From positions 124,001 to 188,000 of the forward strand of contig CBFIAR010000001.1 in NCBI GenBank assembly GCA_965660625.1: 64,000 nt of DNA, written 5' to 3'. The translations under genes were made by a program, and so were the position numbers. Shown piece after piece: positions 52,941-62,112 of this stretch (position 1 is the stretch's first letter; the number at the start of each line of letters is the position of its first letter). The stretch is from Glaciecola sp965660625 (lineage in GTDB: Bacteria; Pseudomonadota; Gammaproteobacteria; Enterobacterales; Alteromonadaceae). The notes beneath the pieces are model-generated. The model had not been told where the DNA came from and ran no database searches. It saw only the letters and a program-made list of their open reading frames with translations.

Positions 52941-55499
52941 TTAGAGTAAAATGCTCAATCGCATATCAGTCTCAAGCCTTCCCTTCACTCGAAGGAGCTG
53001 CGTTTTGGGGTTCCAGTATGCGCCGCTTGTAACGGATTCAAAATCGTCAGCTTCTTGCTGTTTTATCGGTATACCATTTAGCATGACATTTTGGGGCTGT
53101 TTTTCAATGCCATGCACAATAAAGGTCATTTCCCTGACCTTCTTTGACCCCTTGTAAGTGCCTTTAACCGACACTGACAAATCAAGCGCTTCAGTATTTG
53201 AGATTAATGCCGAAGTCGATACGAAGTTAAGCATTTGATAACTTTCTGAAGCGATTGTATCTGCACTTTTACCATCATCATCAAACATCACATATTTAGC
53301 CTGAGTCACAGCGCTGTCATGATAATAATGGACGTTTAATGCTGCACTGTTGTATTCATCCGTGTTTTGCATATTCTGCGCCATGGGCACGAACGAGCCA
53401 GCTTTCACTAAAACGGGGATTTGTTCCAGTGGCGTCGGAATCACCACGGCTTTCGTGTTATCGCTAAAGTTGGTGTACTTGGTATCCGTCCAGTAGTTAA
53501 ACCAAACACCTTCTGGTAATGCAATCGAAACCTCACTGAAGCCTGGCTCTATCACTGGCTGCACTAAAAACGCGTCACCCCAAAAATAGCTGAGTGCATT
53601 ATCAATATCAGCGCTAGCCGTATTAAAGAAGGTTGGCCTCATCATAGGCGTTCCAAAAAGTGAGTTTTCAAACGCCAGAGAATAATTGTATGGCAACATG
53701 CGATAGCGTAATTTTACAAATTCACGGGTAATGTCTTTGGTTTTTTGATCATGAAATACAGGTTCAGGTGCGATATTGTCTTGCGCATGCGGGCGGTAAA
53801 CAGGTTGAAAAACGCCGTATTGCAGCCAACGAATATAAAGCTCAGCATCGAACGTTTCGCCACCAGCAAAACCACCAAGATCAGAGTGTGTGTAGGCTAA
53901 ACCAAACATACTCATCTGCAGCGCTAGCTCTACTTGTGGTTTTAAACCGCCCCATTCTCGAGATACGTCTCCAGTCCATGGGATCATGCCGTAACGCTGA
54001 CTACCCAGAAACCCCGAACGCATCATGATGAACGGGCGTTCATTAGGATGCAGCTTAGTTTGACGTTCATACACCATTTGTGCCCATTGATGACCATACA
54101 CATTGTGTATTTCATCCCCCGTAACCACCTTACCATCAAGGAGGTGTAAACTGTCTTTGGGGTGCACCTCCGGTTCACCTAAATCGCCCCACCAACCCGC
54201 TACGCCCTGCTCATCGAGCGCTTCATAAAAGCGCCAAAACCAATCCTGCGAGGCTTCATTGAAAACATCAACTAAACCTGTGTTTCCAAAATAAAAGTCA
54301 AAACGCCTTGGTCCACCGCCAATACTTCGTGCCAATGCGTCGTTTTCCAGCGCTGAATCCCACTGAGAAGATGTTGATAAAATAAAAGGCTCGGTGATTA
54401 AGATGGTTTTCACGCCCTTTTTATTGAGTAGTTTGATCATTTTCTCTGGCGCTGGAAACGCCGTTTTGTCCCACTGTAAATTCCCCATGTGCCCCTTAAT
54501 ATCAGGGCCAAACCAATATAAATCCAGCACGATTGCATCAACTGGAAAATCTTCAGTTAAAAAGGTATCGATAGTATCGAGAGTTTGTTTTTGCGTCTTG
54601 TAGCCAAATCTAGAGGCATAATTACCCAAAGCCCAACGTGGAGGCAGTGGCTGCTTTCCGGTCATGTCAACAAAGTTAGAGACTAAATCTGCATAAGTTG
54701 AGCCTGAACTAATTATGTAGGACGTTCTACCTGCTTCTGCTTCAAATTGTAAAACATCATTTTGAGTGTGGCCGATATCGAGGAAACCAGAGGCACTGTT
54801 GTCAAAGCCAATGGCATACATATTGGTAGACATCACCGCAGGCAAACCGTAGTACATCTGCGACGACTCAGTGGTGTAACCATAGTGCGCTTTGTTATAC
54901 AAAGGCATGCGATGCCCACGCCTATCCATTCCTAAAACGCGTTGCCCCCCACCCATAATTTTTTCATCATCTTGCAAGGTAAATCGAAAACCACGCAGAG
55001 TATCAAAGTTAAATAGACCGGCTTCTTCAGCAACAAGTAATTTACCGTCACGGTAATAGCTAATAGAAAAGGGTGAAATACGCAAGCGAGCGGTCAAATT
55101 AGCGACTGAAAATTCAAGATACTCGTCGAATGACGCTAGTGTGGTGTCTACATGGTGTCGTTCAGTGGCACCTTTAACCAATGCAAACGAAGGTAATTGC
55201 TTCACGTTTTCTGGTTGATAAAAAACTTCAAACGATGCGTCATTAATTGCTGTGATGGTTAAACTGCCGCTAGATAGCGTGACATGTAAAACTTGCTTTT
55301 GTTTTTTAGCATCTTTAAGTTCAAGGCCTTGACTATATCCCAGTTTGCTTTCTTCAACGCTATGCCCTGATTCCAGAGCCGCATAAGCTATGTTATCTTG
55401 CGCTACAGCACTACTAGCGCCCAACATGCTGATATTTAGAGCAAAGCCAAATAGTAGCCCAAGCATTAGCTGACTGTATAAAGTGTGCAAGCGTTTCAT
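52941..55499 (-). CDS. GH31-family alpha-glucosidase
   Basis: An 852-residue exported glycoside hydrolase: a signal peptide (to about SSAVAQ), an N-terminal beta domain and a TIM barrel with nucleophile Asp439 in GWWGDLGEPE and acid/base Asp511 in PWTGDVS, plus C-terminal beta domains. It should release glucose from maltooligosaccharides in the periplasm. Its ATG overlaps the amylase stop (TAATG), so the two are translationally coupled. Last gene of the five-gene run starting at the carbamoyltransferase. Confidence 0.93.
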   Translation of the reverse strand: MKRLHTLYSQLMLGLLFGFALNISMLGASSAVAQDNIAYAALESGHSVEESKLGYSQGLELKDAKKQKQVLHVTLSSGSLTITAINDASFEVFYQPENVKQLPSFALVKGATERHHVDTTLASFDEYLEFSVANLTARLRISPFSISYYRDGKLLVAEEAGLFNFDTLRGFRFTLQDDEKIMGGGQRVLGMDRRGHRMPLYNKAHYGYTTESSQMYYGLPAVMSTNMYAIGFDNSASGFLDIGHTQNDVLQFEAEAGRTSYIISSGSTYADLVSNFVDMTGKQPLPPRWALGNYASRFGYKTQKQTLDTIDTFLTEDFPVDAIVLDLYWFGPDIKGHMGNLQWDKTAFPAPEKMIKLLNKKGVKTILITEPFILSTSSQWDSALENDALARSIGGGPRRFDFYFGNTGLVDVFNEASQDWFWRFYEALDEQGVAGWWGDLGEPEVHPKDSLHLLDGKVVTGDEIHNVYGHQWAQMVYERQTKLHPNERPFIMMRSGFLGSQRYGMIPWTGDVSREWGGLKPQVELALQMSMFGLAYTHSDLGGFAGGETFDAELYIRWLQYGVFQPVYRPHAQDNIAPEPVFHDQKTKDITREFVKLRYRMLPYNYSLAFENSLFGTPMMRPTFFNTASADIDNALSYFWGDAFLVQPVIEPGFSEVSIALPEGVWFNYWTDTKYTNFSDNTKAVVIPTPLEQIPVLVKAGSFVPMAQNMQNTDEYNSAALNVHYYHDSAVTQAKYVMFDDDGKSADTIASESYQMLNFVSTSALISNTEALDLSVSVKGTYKGSKKVREMTFIVHGIEKQPQNVMLNGIPIKQQEADDFESVTSGAYWNPKTQLLRVKGRLETDMRLSILL

Positions 55500-57484
55500 T
55501 ACAATGGGTCCTTCAAGTTAACTTCAAGCACAACCGACTGCAATCCATTCAGTTTTACACTGACGAAGGCATCAGATCGTTTCCTAGCGACCTGCATTTT
55601 ATAAACGAAGCCATTCAGTAAATCTGTTGCCGGGTAGCTTCCTTCGTTTACTTGCCATTCTGTTAACAGTGAAATGGGTAATTTAACAGTTACCGTCGAT
55701 AAGTCGTCTTCACTAAAGTTGCTGATCACGATCAAGGCTTTGTCCTCTGTCCACCTTACAAAGGAAAATTGTGAGTTGGAGTATTGATTAACGTTATCAT
55801 TTTGCGCGTTTTTTACATTCAATGAATGCAAACTTTGGTATTTTCCAAGCATAGCTGGATGATTTGCAGAAATAAGCATTACTCGTTCATAAAACGCTCG
55901 TAGTTGTTTTTCGGACGCTGTCGATTGACCACCATCAAACTGACCGTTATTCATGTATCGCTGATGAGCTGGTACCCCAGCATAATCAAATATTGTGGTT
56001 CGGGTTGGATCACCAAAACCGGTTTCCTCAGAACCATCCTCCCCCACGTCTTGCGCAAAATATAGCATCGTCGGGGACTTACTAATTAAGGCAGACACTA
56101 CCATTGCCGGTTTGCCTTTTTCAGCACTGCCCGCAAACGCATCACTGGCAATGCGTTGTTCATCATGATTCTCTAAAAAATGCAGCATGTGTAACTCAAT
56201 ATCTGCGAGGGATAACTGAATATCTTCTATCGCTTGGGCATCGCCTCTCCCTTGCATTAACAATTTCAGCGAGTCGTAAAACGCGACCTTGTCATACAGA
56301 TAATCCATTTTTCCAAGCTGCAAATACTCATGATATAAACTCGGGTTATACACTTCGGCCAATAAGAATGCATCTGGGTTCTTTGCTTTAATCGATGAAT
56401 TTAGAAAAGACCAAAACTCAACCGGTACCATTTCAGCCATATCATAACGGAAACCATCCACGCCTTTATCAAGCCAATAATGCACTATTTGCTCAAATTT
56501 GATCCATGAATCGGGAACCGATTTATCTCGCCAGAAAACAGCATGCTCGCTTACTGATTTATGTGCATACTCTTTCGGTAAAGCGTCAAAGTCGTAGCTA
56601 CCATCTGGCTTTACGCCATAATTTACTTTTACTGTTTCATACCAGTCATTGGCACTTGGTTGAGATTCACGCGCACCGTTTCCGGTCCATTTAGCAGGCA
56701 TTTCACTAAACTTGCCATCGGATAAGAGATGCACTTCGCCATCCAGTGCTTGATAGCCGTTTTCGCTTATAGGGACTTTGAATGCGTCACCAATAACATA
56801 GTAAAAATTATTATCACGTGCATATTCAACATCGGTGTTGTCATCTTCACCAAAATCACTGACACCCTCGGGCTTGCTTAATGACTCGTAAGCACGTGCT
56901 ACATGATTTGGCACAATATCGATAATGACTTTTAATTGCTGCTCGTGAGTTCGTTTGATCAACGCTTCAAATTCGGCGAGCCTATTTGCTGGATCATCGG
57001 CTAAGTCGGGGTTAACGTTGTAATAGTCTTTGACGGCATAAGGAGACCCCGCACGGCCCTTAACAACATCAGGGTCATCGAGAGTAATACCGAATTCAGT
57101 GTAATCGTTGATAACAGCATGATGAGGGACGCCAGTATACCAAACATATGAAGCGCCGAGTGCCTTGATACTTTGCAGTGCTACTGCATCAATATCGCTA
57201 AACTTACCGATACCATTTTCCTCGATTGTTCCCCACGGCTTATTGGTGTCATTAGTGTTACCGAATAAACGAGTGAACACTTGATAGACTACGGGTTTGC
57301 CATCGCCTTGTGCGGCGTGAGGATGCGTCGACAATACAGTCTGATGGTTGCTTTGCATTGGCTTTATTGTAGTTTTATCGACCGATGATTGTTGCTGCTC
57401 TGATGGTGAACAAGCACCAATTAGAAAAATCGAAAAAGCCATGGCTAACAAGCTGAATGAATGATTTTTGCTGATTCTAGACAT
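55499..57484 (-). CDS. GH13-family alpha-amylase lipoprotein
   Basis: A 661-residue lipoprotein (lipobox IGAC, Cys25) with the GH13 catalytic barrel: region II GVDGFRYDMAE (nucleophile Asp348), region III LLAEVYN (Glu377) and region IV FLENHDEQR (Asp441). It should hydrolyse starch or maltodextrins at the cell envelope for import. AGGG precedes the ATG at 57484, 9 bp after the DUF5989 stop, so cotranscription with the carbamoyltransferase genes is likely. Confidence 0.92.
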   Translation of the reverse strand: MSRISKNHSFSLLAMAFSIFLIGACSPSEQQQSSVDKTTIKPMQSNHQTVLSTHPHAAQGDGKPVVYQVFTRLFGNTNDTNKPWGTIEENGIGKFSDIDAVALQSIKALGASYVWYTGVPHHAVINDYTEFGITLDDPDVVKGRAGSPYAVKDYYNVNPDLADDPANRLAEFEALIKRTHEQQLKVIIDIVPNHVARAYESLSKPEGVSDFGEDDNTDVEYARDNNFYYVIGDAFKVPISENGYQALDGEVHLLSDGKFSEMPAKWTGNGARESQPSANDWYETVKVNYGVKPDGSYDFDALPKEYAHKSVSEHAVFWRDKSVPDSWIKFEQIVHYWLDKGVDGFRYDMAEMVPVEFWSFLNSSIKAKNPDAFLLAEVYNPSLYHEYLQLGKMDYLYDKVAFYDSLKLLMQGRGDAQAIEDIQLSLADIELHMLHFLENHDEQRIASDAFAGSAEKGKPAMVVSALISKSPTMLYFAQDVGEDGSEETGFGDPTRTTIFDYAGVPAHQRYMNNGQFDGGQSTASEKQLRAFYERVMLISANHPAMLGKYQSLHSLNVKNAQNDNVNQYSNSQFSFVRWTEDKALIVISNFSEDDLSTVTVKLPISLLTEWQVNEGSYPATDLLNGFVYKMQVARKRSDAFVSVKLNGLQSVVLEVNLKDPL

Positions 57485-57493
57485 GCGATATCC

Positions 57494-57646
57494 CTAAAAT
57501 AAGGTGTAAATAAAAGTGGCGAGGGATGACTGCTGTGTAGCCACAACAATACCGCCCAACAAAGCGAGAATAATAATAATCGGCAATAGCCAGAGCTTTT
57601 TACGTACTCTTAGAAAAGCCCATAAATCTTGCAAGAATTCAATCAT
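57494..57646 (-). CDS. DUF5989-family single-pass membrane mini-protein
   Basis: A 50-residue protein: MIEFLQDLWAFLRVRKKLWL, one hydrophobic helix (IIIILALLGGIVVA), ending in FIYTLF. The N-terminal L-W-F-L-R-V-R-K-K pattern and the FIYTLF end are the marks of DUF5989, a family that travels with SxtJ-type proteins and carbamoyltransferases. It begins one base after the SxtJ stop. The function is unknown; it is likely a subunit or anchor of an inner-membrane complex with SxtJ. Confidence 0.85.
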   Translation of the reverse strand: MIEFLQDLWAFLRVRKKLWLLPIIIILALLGGIVVATQQSSLATFIYTLF

Positions 57647-57647
57647 A

Positions 57648-58085
57648 TTAAAAAGGTTCCTCTAAGCGTTTCTTATCTTTGTCAGCGTCGGTTTGTGTTT
57701 GCTTTACCCAATTGCTTGGTTTGATGACGTGCTTTTTATATTGCAATTTTCCTAAGGTTTTCATCATCACTCCAATCGGTGTTATCACGATATAAAAAAC
57801 CAGTGCTAAAATTAATCTTGTATTAAGCCATCCCAAAACCGACGCAATGATCATCCAACCATAATAAGGGTAATAAATACCTTTTGGATAAACGACATAA
57901 AGTGACATCAATCCGCTGCTAAAGGCGAGAGGCCAATAAACCGTTTCCTGTTTGAATAGCCAAGGCAACAGCAACGTAAATACAATGGGAAAAGCAATCG
58001 ACATAGTCAACGCAAAAGAGCGCATTGCTCTGATGTCATTGCGATTAGCCAGCGGTAACAGTACTTTTTGCAGCATATGTTTCAT
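57648..58085 (-). CDS. SxtJ-family membrane protein
   Basis: A 145-residue inner-membrane protein with three or four hydrophobic segments (FALTMSIAFPIVFTLLLPWL; VYWPLAFSSGLMSLYVVY; WMIIASVLGWLNTRLILAL) and a basic C-terminal tail. It matches the SxtJ family, named after the saxitoxin cluster and usually next to carbamoyltransferases. The function is unknown. It starts 5 bp after the carbamoyltransferase stop and is followed directly by the DUF5989 gene. Confidence 0.82.
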   Translation of the reverse strand: MKHMLQKVLLPLANRNDIRAMRSFALTMSIAFPIVFTLLLPWLFKQETVYWPLAFSSGLMSLYVVYPKGIYYPYYGWMIIASVLGWLNTRLILALVFYIVITPIGVMMKTLGKLQYKKHVIKPSNWVKQTQTDADKDKKRLEEPF

Positions 58086-58090
58086 GTCTA

Positions 58091-60007
58091 TTAATCCATA
58101 TCGAAAGTGATGTTTTTTGCAGCCTGTATTTGCTCGTTAGGCTGCTCAGACTTTAATAGCAAAACATTTTGCATCACCAATACATCCATATCAGTGGCCA
58201 AGAAACAACGTATCGCATCATCTGGACTACAAACGGGTGGTTCACCTCTGACATTAAAGGAAGTATTAATTACCATTCCAACGCCTGTTAAGCGTTTAAA
58301 TTCACTAATAAGACGATGGAATTTAGGATTACTTGTCTTGTGAACGGTTTGTACTCGAGCTGAATTATCAACATGAGTAATGGCTGGAACCGAACTTCGG
58401 ATTTGATGCAATTTATCAAGTCCTATTAACTGAGAATCTTCGAGTTTTACGCAATGTTCGCTCCTAACGTCGGCAACCATCAGCATGTACGGGCTAGCAT
58501 GCGCCATGTCGAACCAATAACTCACATCCTCACTCAAAACCGCAGGAGCAAAGGGTCTGAACGACTCGCGTTGCTTGATTTTAAGATTCATCTGAGACTG
58601 CATTTGCGTATTGCGAGCATCACCGATGATCGAACGATTACCTAGCGCGCGAGGACCAAACTCCATTGCATCTTGAAACCAACCTACCACTTTTCCAGCA
58701 TCAAGATAAGAGGCAACTTGGCTGAATAATACCTCGTCCTTAACGACAGAAAAAGGCAAGGACTTATTTTTGCAGGCGAGCTGCACCTGTTCAGAACTGA
58801 ATTCGCAGCCCAAATAAGCGCCTTTCATATGATCACGTTCTGCAAATTCGCCTGATGCGTGATGACTTTCGAACAACTTTTTCGGTTTTTTAAAATACTT
58901 ATGCCAAACTTGTAATGCTGCACCAACGGCGCTACCCGCATCGCCAGCGGCAGGTTGGATCCATATATGTTTAAACGGTCCTTCTCTGCTTAAGCGACCG
59001 TTGGAGACGCAGTTAAGAGCTACACCGCCAGCGAGACAGAGGTTCTCACATCCCGTTTGCTGATATAAATACGCAGCTATTTTCAACACTATTTCTTCAG
59101 TGACAACTTGAATAGAGCGTGCTAAGTCCATTTGTTTTTGGGTTGTTTCACTGTCATAAAGGTGAGCAGGCCCATCAAACAAACGATGAAACTTTGAATT
59201 TGTCATGGTTTGACCGGCAGCATAGTCAAAATAATTCATGTCCAGCGAGAAGCTACCGTCATCTCTTATATTGACTAAATTCTGCTTAATAACATCGACG
59301 TACTTGGGCTCTCCATATGGCGCTAAGCCCATCAATTTATATTCACCACTGTTCACTTTAAAACCACAGTACTGGGTAAACGCTGAATAGAGTAAACCGA
59401 GAGAATGTGGAAAATGGATCTCAAATAAAGGGCTCAATTCACCCGCTACTCCTCGCCATGCTGAAGACGTAGCCCACTCGCCGACACCGTCCAAGCAAAG
59501 TACCGCAGCATTATCAAAGGGGCTCGGAAAATAGGCCGCGGCTGCATGTGACTCATGGTGTTCACAAAAAAGTAACGGCGGCACTTTTGGCTTTTTCTCT
59601 TTACTAACTTCATCAAAATACGAGGTGCCGTTGGCTTGTGCTCGTTGCTCGTGAATTACCTTACGCAGTTCGCTGCGCAGTACCGATTTCAAATACAGCT
59701 TTTCTTTCAACCAAATAGGCATAGCGCGCACAAATGATAAAAATCCGTGTGGCGCTGTTGCCAAATATGTTTCAATCAATCGCTCGAACTTTAGTAGTGG
59801 TTTATCGTAAAAAACCACCGCATCAATGCTTTGTAAGTCCGTATGGGTGGTCAGTAAACAGTATTGAATAGCCTGCTTTGGGAAATCAGGGTCATGCTTT
59901 ATGCGACTAAAACGCTCCTCTTGCACTGCACATTGAATATCACCATCGACTATTAGCGCCGCAGCGCTGTCGTGATAGAAAGCTGATATCCCTAAAATTT
60001 TTTTCAT
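58091..60007 (-). CDS. Carbamoyltransferase (TobZ/NodU/SxtI type)
   Basis: A 638-residue cytoplasmic enzyme. The Kae1-like N-terminal part starts ILGISAFYHDSAAALI and contains HESHAAAAYFPSPF and GLAPYGEPKY; the C-terminal part has GWFQDAMEFGPRALGNRS and NTSFNVRGEPPVCSP. TobZ-type enzymes make carbamoyl-AMP from carbamoyl phosphate and ATP and transfer the group to a hydroxyl or amino acceptor. The acceptor here is unknown; a surface glycan is plausible. It leads the five-gene run and shares a divergent promoter region with the SGNH genes. Confidence 0.9.
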   Translation of the reverse strand: MKKILGISAFYHDSAAALIVDGDIQCAVQEERFSRIKHDPDFPKQAIQYCLLTTHTDLQSIDAVVFYDKPLLKFERLIETYLATAPHGFLSFVRAMPIWLKEKLYLKSVLRSELRKVIHEQRAQANGTSYFDEVSKEKKPKVPPLLFCEHHESHAAAAYFPSPFDNAAVLCLDGVGEWATSSAWRGVAGELSPLFEIHFPHSLGLLYSAFTQYCGFKVNSGEYKLMGLAPYGEPKYVDVIKQNLVNIRDDGSFSLDMNYFDYAAGQTMTNSKFHRLFDGPAHLYDSETTQKQMDLARSIQVVTEEIVLKIAAYLYQQTGCENLCLAGGVALNCVSNGRLSREGPFKHIWIQPAAGDAGSAVGAALQVWHKYFKKPKKLFESHHASGEFAERDHMKGAYLGCEFSSEQVQLACKNKSLPFSVVKDEVLFSQVASYLDAGKVVGWFQDAMEFGPRALGNRSIIGDARNTQMQSQMNLKIKQRESFRPFAPAVLSEDVSYWFDMAHASPYMLMVADVRSEHCVKLEDSQLIGLDKLHQIRSSVPAITHVDNSARVQTVHKTSNPKFHRLISEFKRLTGVGMVINTSFNVRGEPPVCSPDDAIRCFLATDMDVLVMQNVLLLKSEQPNEQIQAAKNITFDMD

Positions 60008-60099
60008 TTTGCAGAATCGGTTAACAAACGAATCGTTAGTTTACTGATATTTTTGGTGTGAACTAGTCTAACTCTGGTATTTATGCAGTTTTTCGTACC

Positions 60100-60112
60100 G
60101 AATACGTATGCA
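60100..60112. promoter_or_regulatory. CG-centred palindrome, candidate LacI-family operator (site 2)
   Basis: GAATACGTATGCA is identical over 13 bases to the reverse complement of site 1 (51221-51234). It lies 93 bp upstream of the carbamoyltransferase start and 95 bp upstream of the first SGNH gene, in the divergent promoter region. Confidence 0.6.
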
Positions 60113-60206
60113 ACAATCCATTTACATGATTTTTACGCCTATTTTAGGATAAACTGACAGAAAAAAAGACTCACTAAATTAAAAATACCAAGGTGCTTTA
60201 GCAAAT

Positions 60207-62107
60207 ATGTCGGAAAATAAGAAACAAAGCCTAGGAACGAATGCCAACAATAGCCAAAATCGCCCTATTTTTTATGTGATTGTTATTCTACTGCCGTTTG
60301 TTTTGATACTAATGCTTGAGGGGTTATTGCGCTTAGCAGGCTTCGGTCACGAATATCCTTTATTTGTTCCATCAAGCTATAGCCAAGACTATTTGCAACC
60401 AAACCCTGAGGTAGTAAAACGTTTTTTTCATCAAGCCAACTTTGCGCCGCCAGTAGGCCCTGACACCTTTTTGTTTCGAAAGAATAAAGACTCAGACAGC
60501 ATTCGCATTGTTTTGATGGGTGGGTCAACTGCGGCTGGTTTTCCATATGGTCGTTTCGGCTCCCCTGCTGGTATGCTGAATCAACGGATCAAAGCGCAAT
60601 TTCCAGATAGTCNNNNNNNNNNAGTCATGTTGAAATTATCTCAGTGGCAATGGCCAGCATTAATAGTTACGCCCTGTTGGATTTCGTTGATGAAGTCATA
60701 GAGATTGAACCCGATGCCGTGCTCATTTACGCAGGTCACAATGAATACTTAGGCGTGATGGGCGTAGGCTCAGTATATGCTTCAAACGGCAGTCACGCTG
60801 CCAACTTACTATTCTTAAAATTGAAAGACTGGCGAATTTTTCAGTTAATACAGTCAATCTACTACGCGCTCTTTCAAACACCTGTTGATACCGATCATAG
60901 CGATGGATCACGCACCGTTATGGCGTCTGTAGCCAAAGAGAAAGCCATTGCTTTTGACTCAGCCTTGTTTGCACAAGGTTCTGCGCAGTTTGAACAGAAC
61001 TTGATGGCCATTCAGTCTGCATTTCGCAACGCCAAGATCCCTTTATATTTATCCACCATTGCATCAAATGAAATGGACTTGCCGCCGTTTTCCTCGAGCA
61101 GCAATCCCGATGTAGAGCAACTTATTAACCGAGCAATACCTCGTTCAAATAGACGAATCATTCAACAAGGAGTGAAGCTTTTAGAGAGCGGCGATACATC
61201 GGCCGATCTTGCTTACGCAGTCGCGCAAGCAATGTTAGACGAAAGTGACGAACGCTCCGTGAAGTTCTTCACACTGGCAAAGGATTACGATCTTCTTAGG
61301 TTTAGGGCGCCATCTTCGTTTAATCATATTATTCAAGAGATTGTAGAGAGTAGTTCTTCAGGCATGCCAACTACATTTTTAGTTGATAGTGAAACCGCCA
61401 TCAGGAACGACTCAAGTGGCAAAATTATTGGCGCTAAACATATGTTAGAACATCTGCACCCAACGCCCCGCGGCTACTTCTTGATTGCAGATTCGTTTTA
61501 CCAAGGTTTATTGGTCAATGGTTTCTTTAATAAACTAGCCGCTGCAAATCAGACGATTTCCGCCCCTTTATTAACCGAACAAGCTTGGCAGAATATGCCA
61601 CTTTCTGAAGTAGATCAGCTAGTAGGTGAGTATAAAATTTCAACACTTACTTCTGATTACCCTTTCACTAATAACAAAATTGATGTTCCTGCACCTAAGA
61701 GGGACACATCAATCCAGAAAATAGCTAAAAGGCGCATTGAGGGTGAACCGTGGATAACAACACAGCAACAGCTTTTAGTCATCTTGCAGCAGCAAAACAA
61801 TACAAGTGAAGCAGCAAAAGCCGCTGGTCTACTATATGATGCTTTACCAAATGAAACCGAGGCCGCTCGCGCAGCCAGTTTGTTATATCTAGATATAAAC
61901 GAGCTTGGCTTCGCAGAATTTTATGCTCGCCGGGCGCTTGCGGATAGCATAAAAAATGATACTACAAACGCTAATTACTACCTTACCCTTGCAGAGATTA
62001 TTTTTAAATCGGGGGATATTTCAGGTGCCGTTTCTATATTAAATGAACTATTAGAAATTGAGCCTAATAATACACGCGCTATTAATATTAAGAATCAATT
62101 GAACTAA
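60207..62107 (+). CDS. Membrane-anchored SGNH-hydrolase/TPR protein (interrupted by an assembly gap)
   Basis: One gene, split only by 10 Ns (60613-60622). The left flank ends with AGTC and the right flank begins with AGTC; merging them gives FPDSHVEIISVAMASINS in one frame, aligned without indel to the paralog 6 bp downstream, and a 628-residue protein. It has an N-terminal membrane helix (about 20-42), the block I Ser107 in GGSTAAGFPYG, YAGHNEYLG (block III), LEHLHPTPRG (block V His) and a TPR-like C-terminus. This suggests an esterase or acyltransferase facing the periplasm. It is divergent from the carbamoyltransferase gene. The cell-surface substrate is not known. Confidence 0.82.
60613..60622. 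other. Assembly gap (10 N)
   Basis: Ten N bases, likely a fixed-size placeholder at a contig join. AGTC occurs at both edges (60609-60612 and 60623-60626), so the contigs probably overlap by 4 bases and no sequence is missing. Confidence 0.95.
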
Positions 62108-62112
62108 AACTG

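Noticed and set aside
60207..62107. Two separate genes, 60207-60701 and 60644-62107
   Set aside because: They are halves of one gene split by a 10-N placeholder; collapsing the AGTC overlap restores a single frame matching the adjacent paralog.
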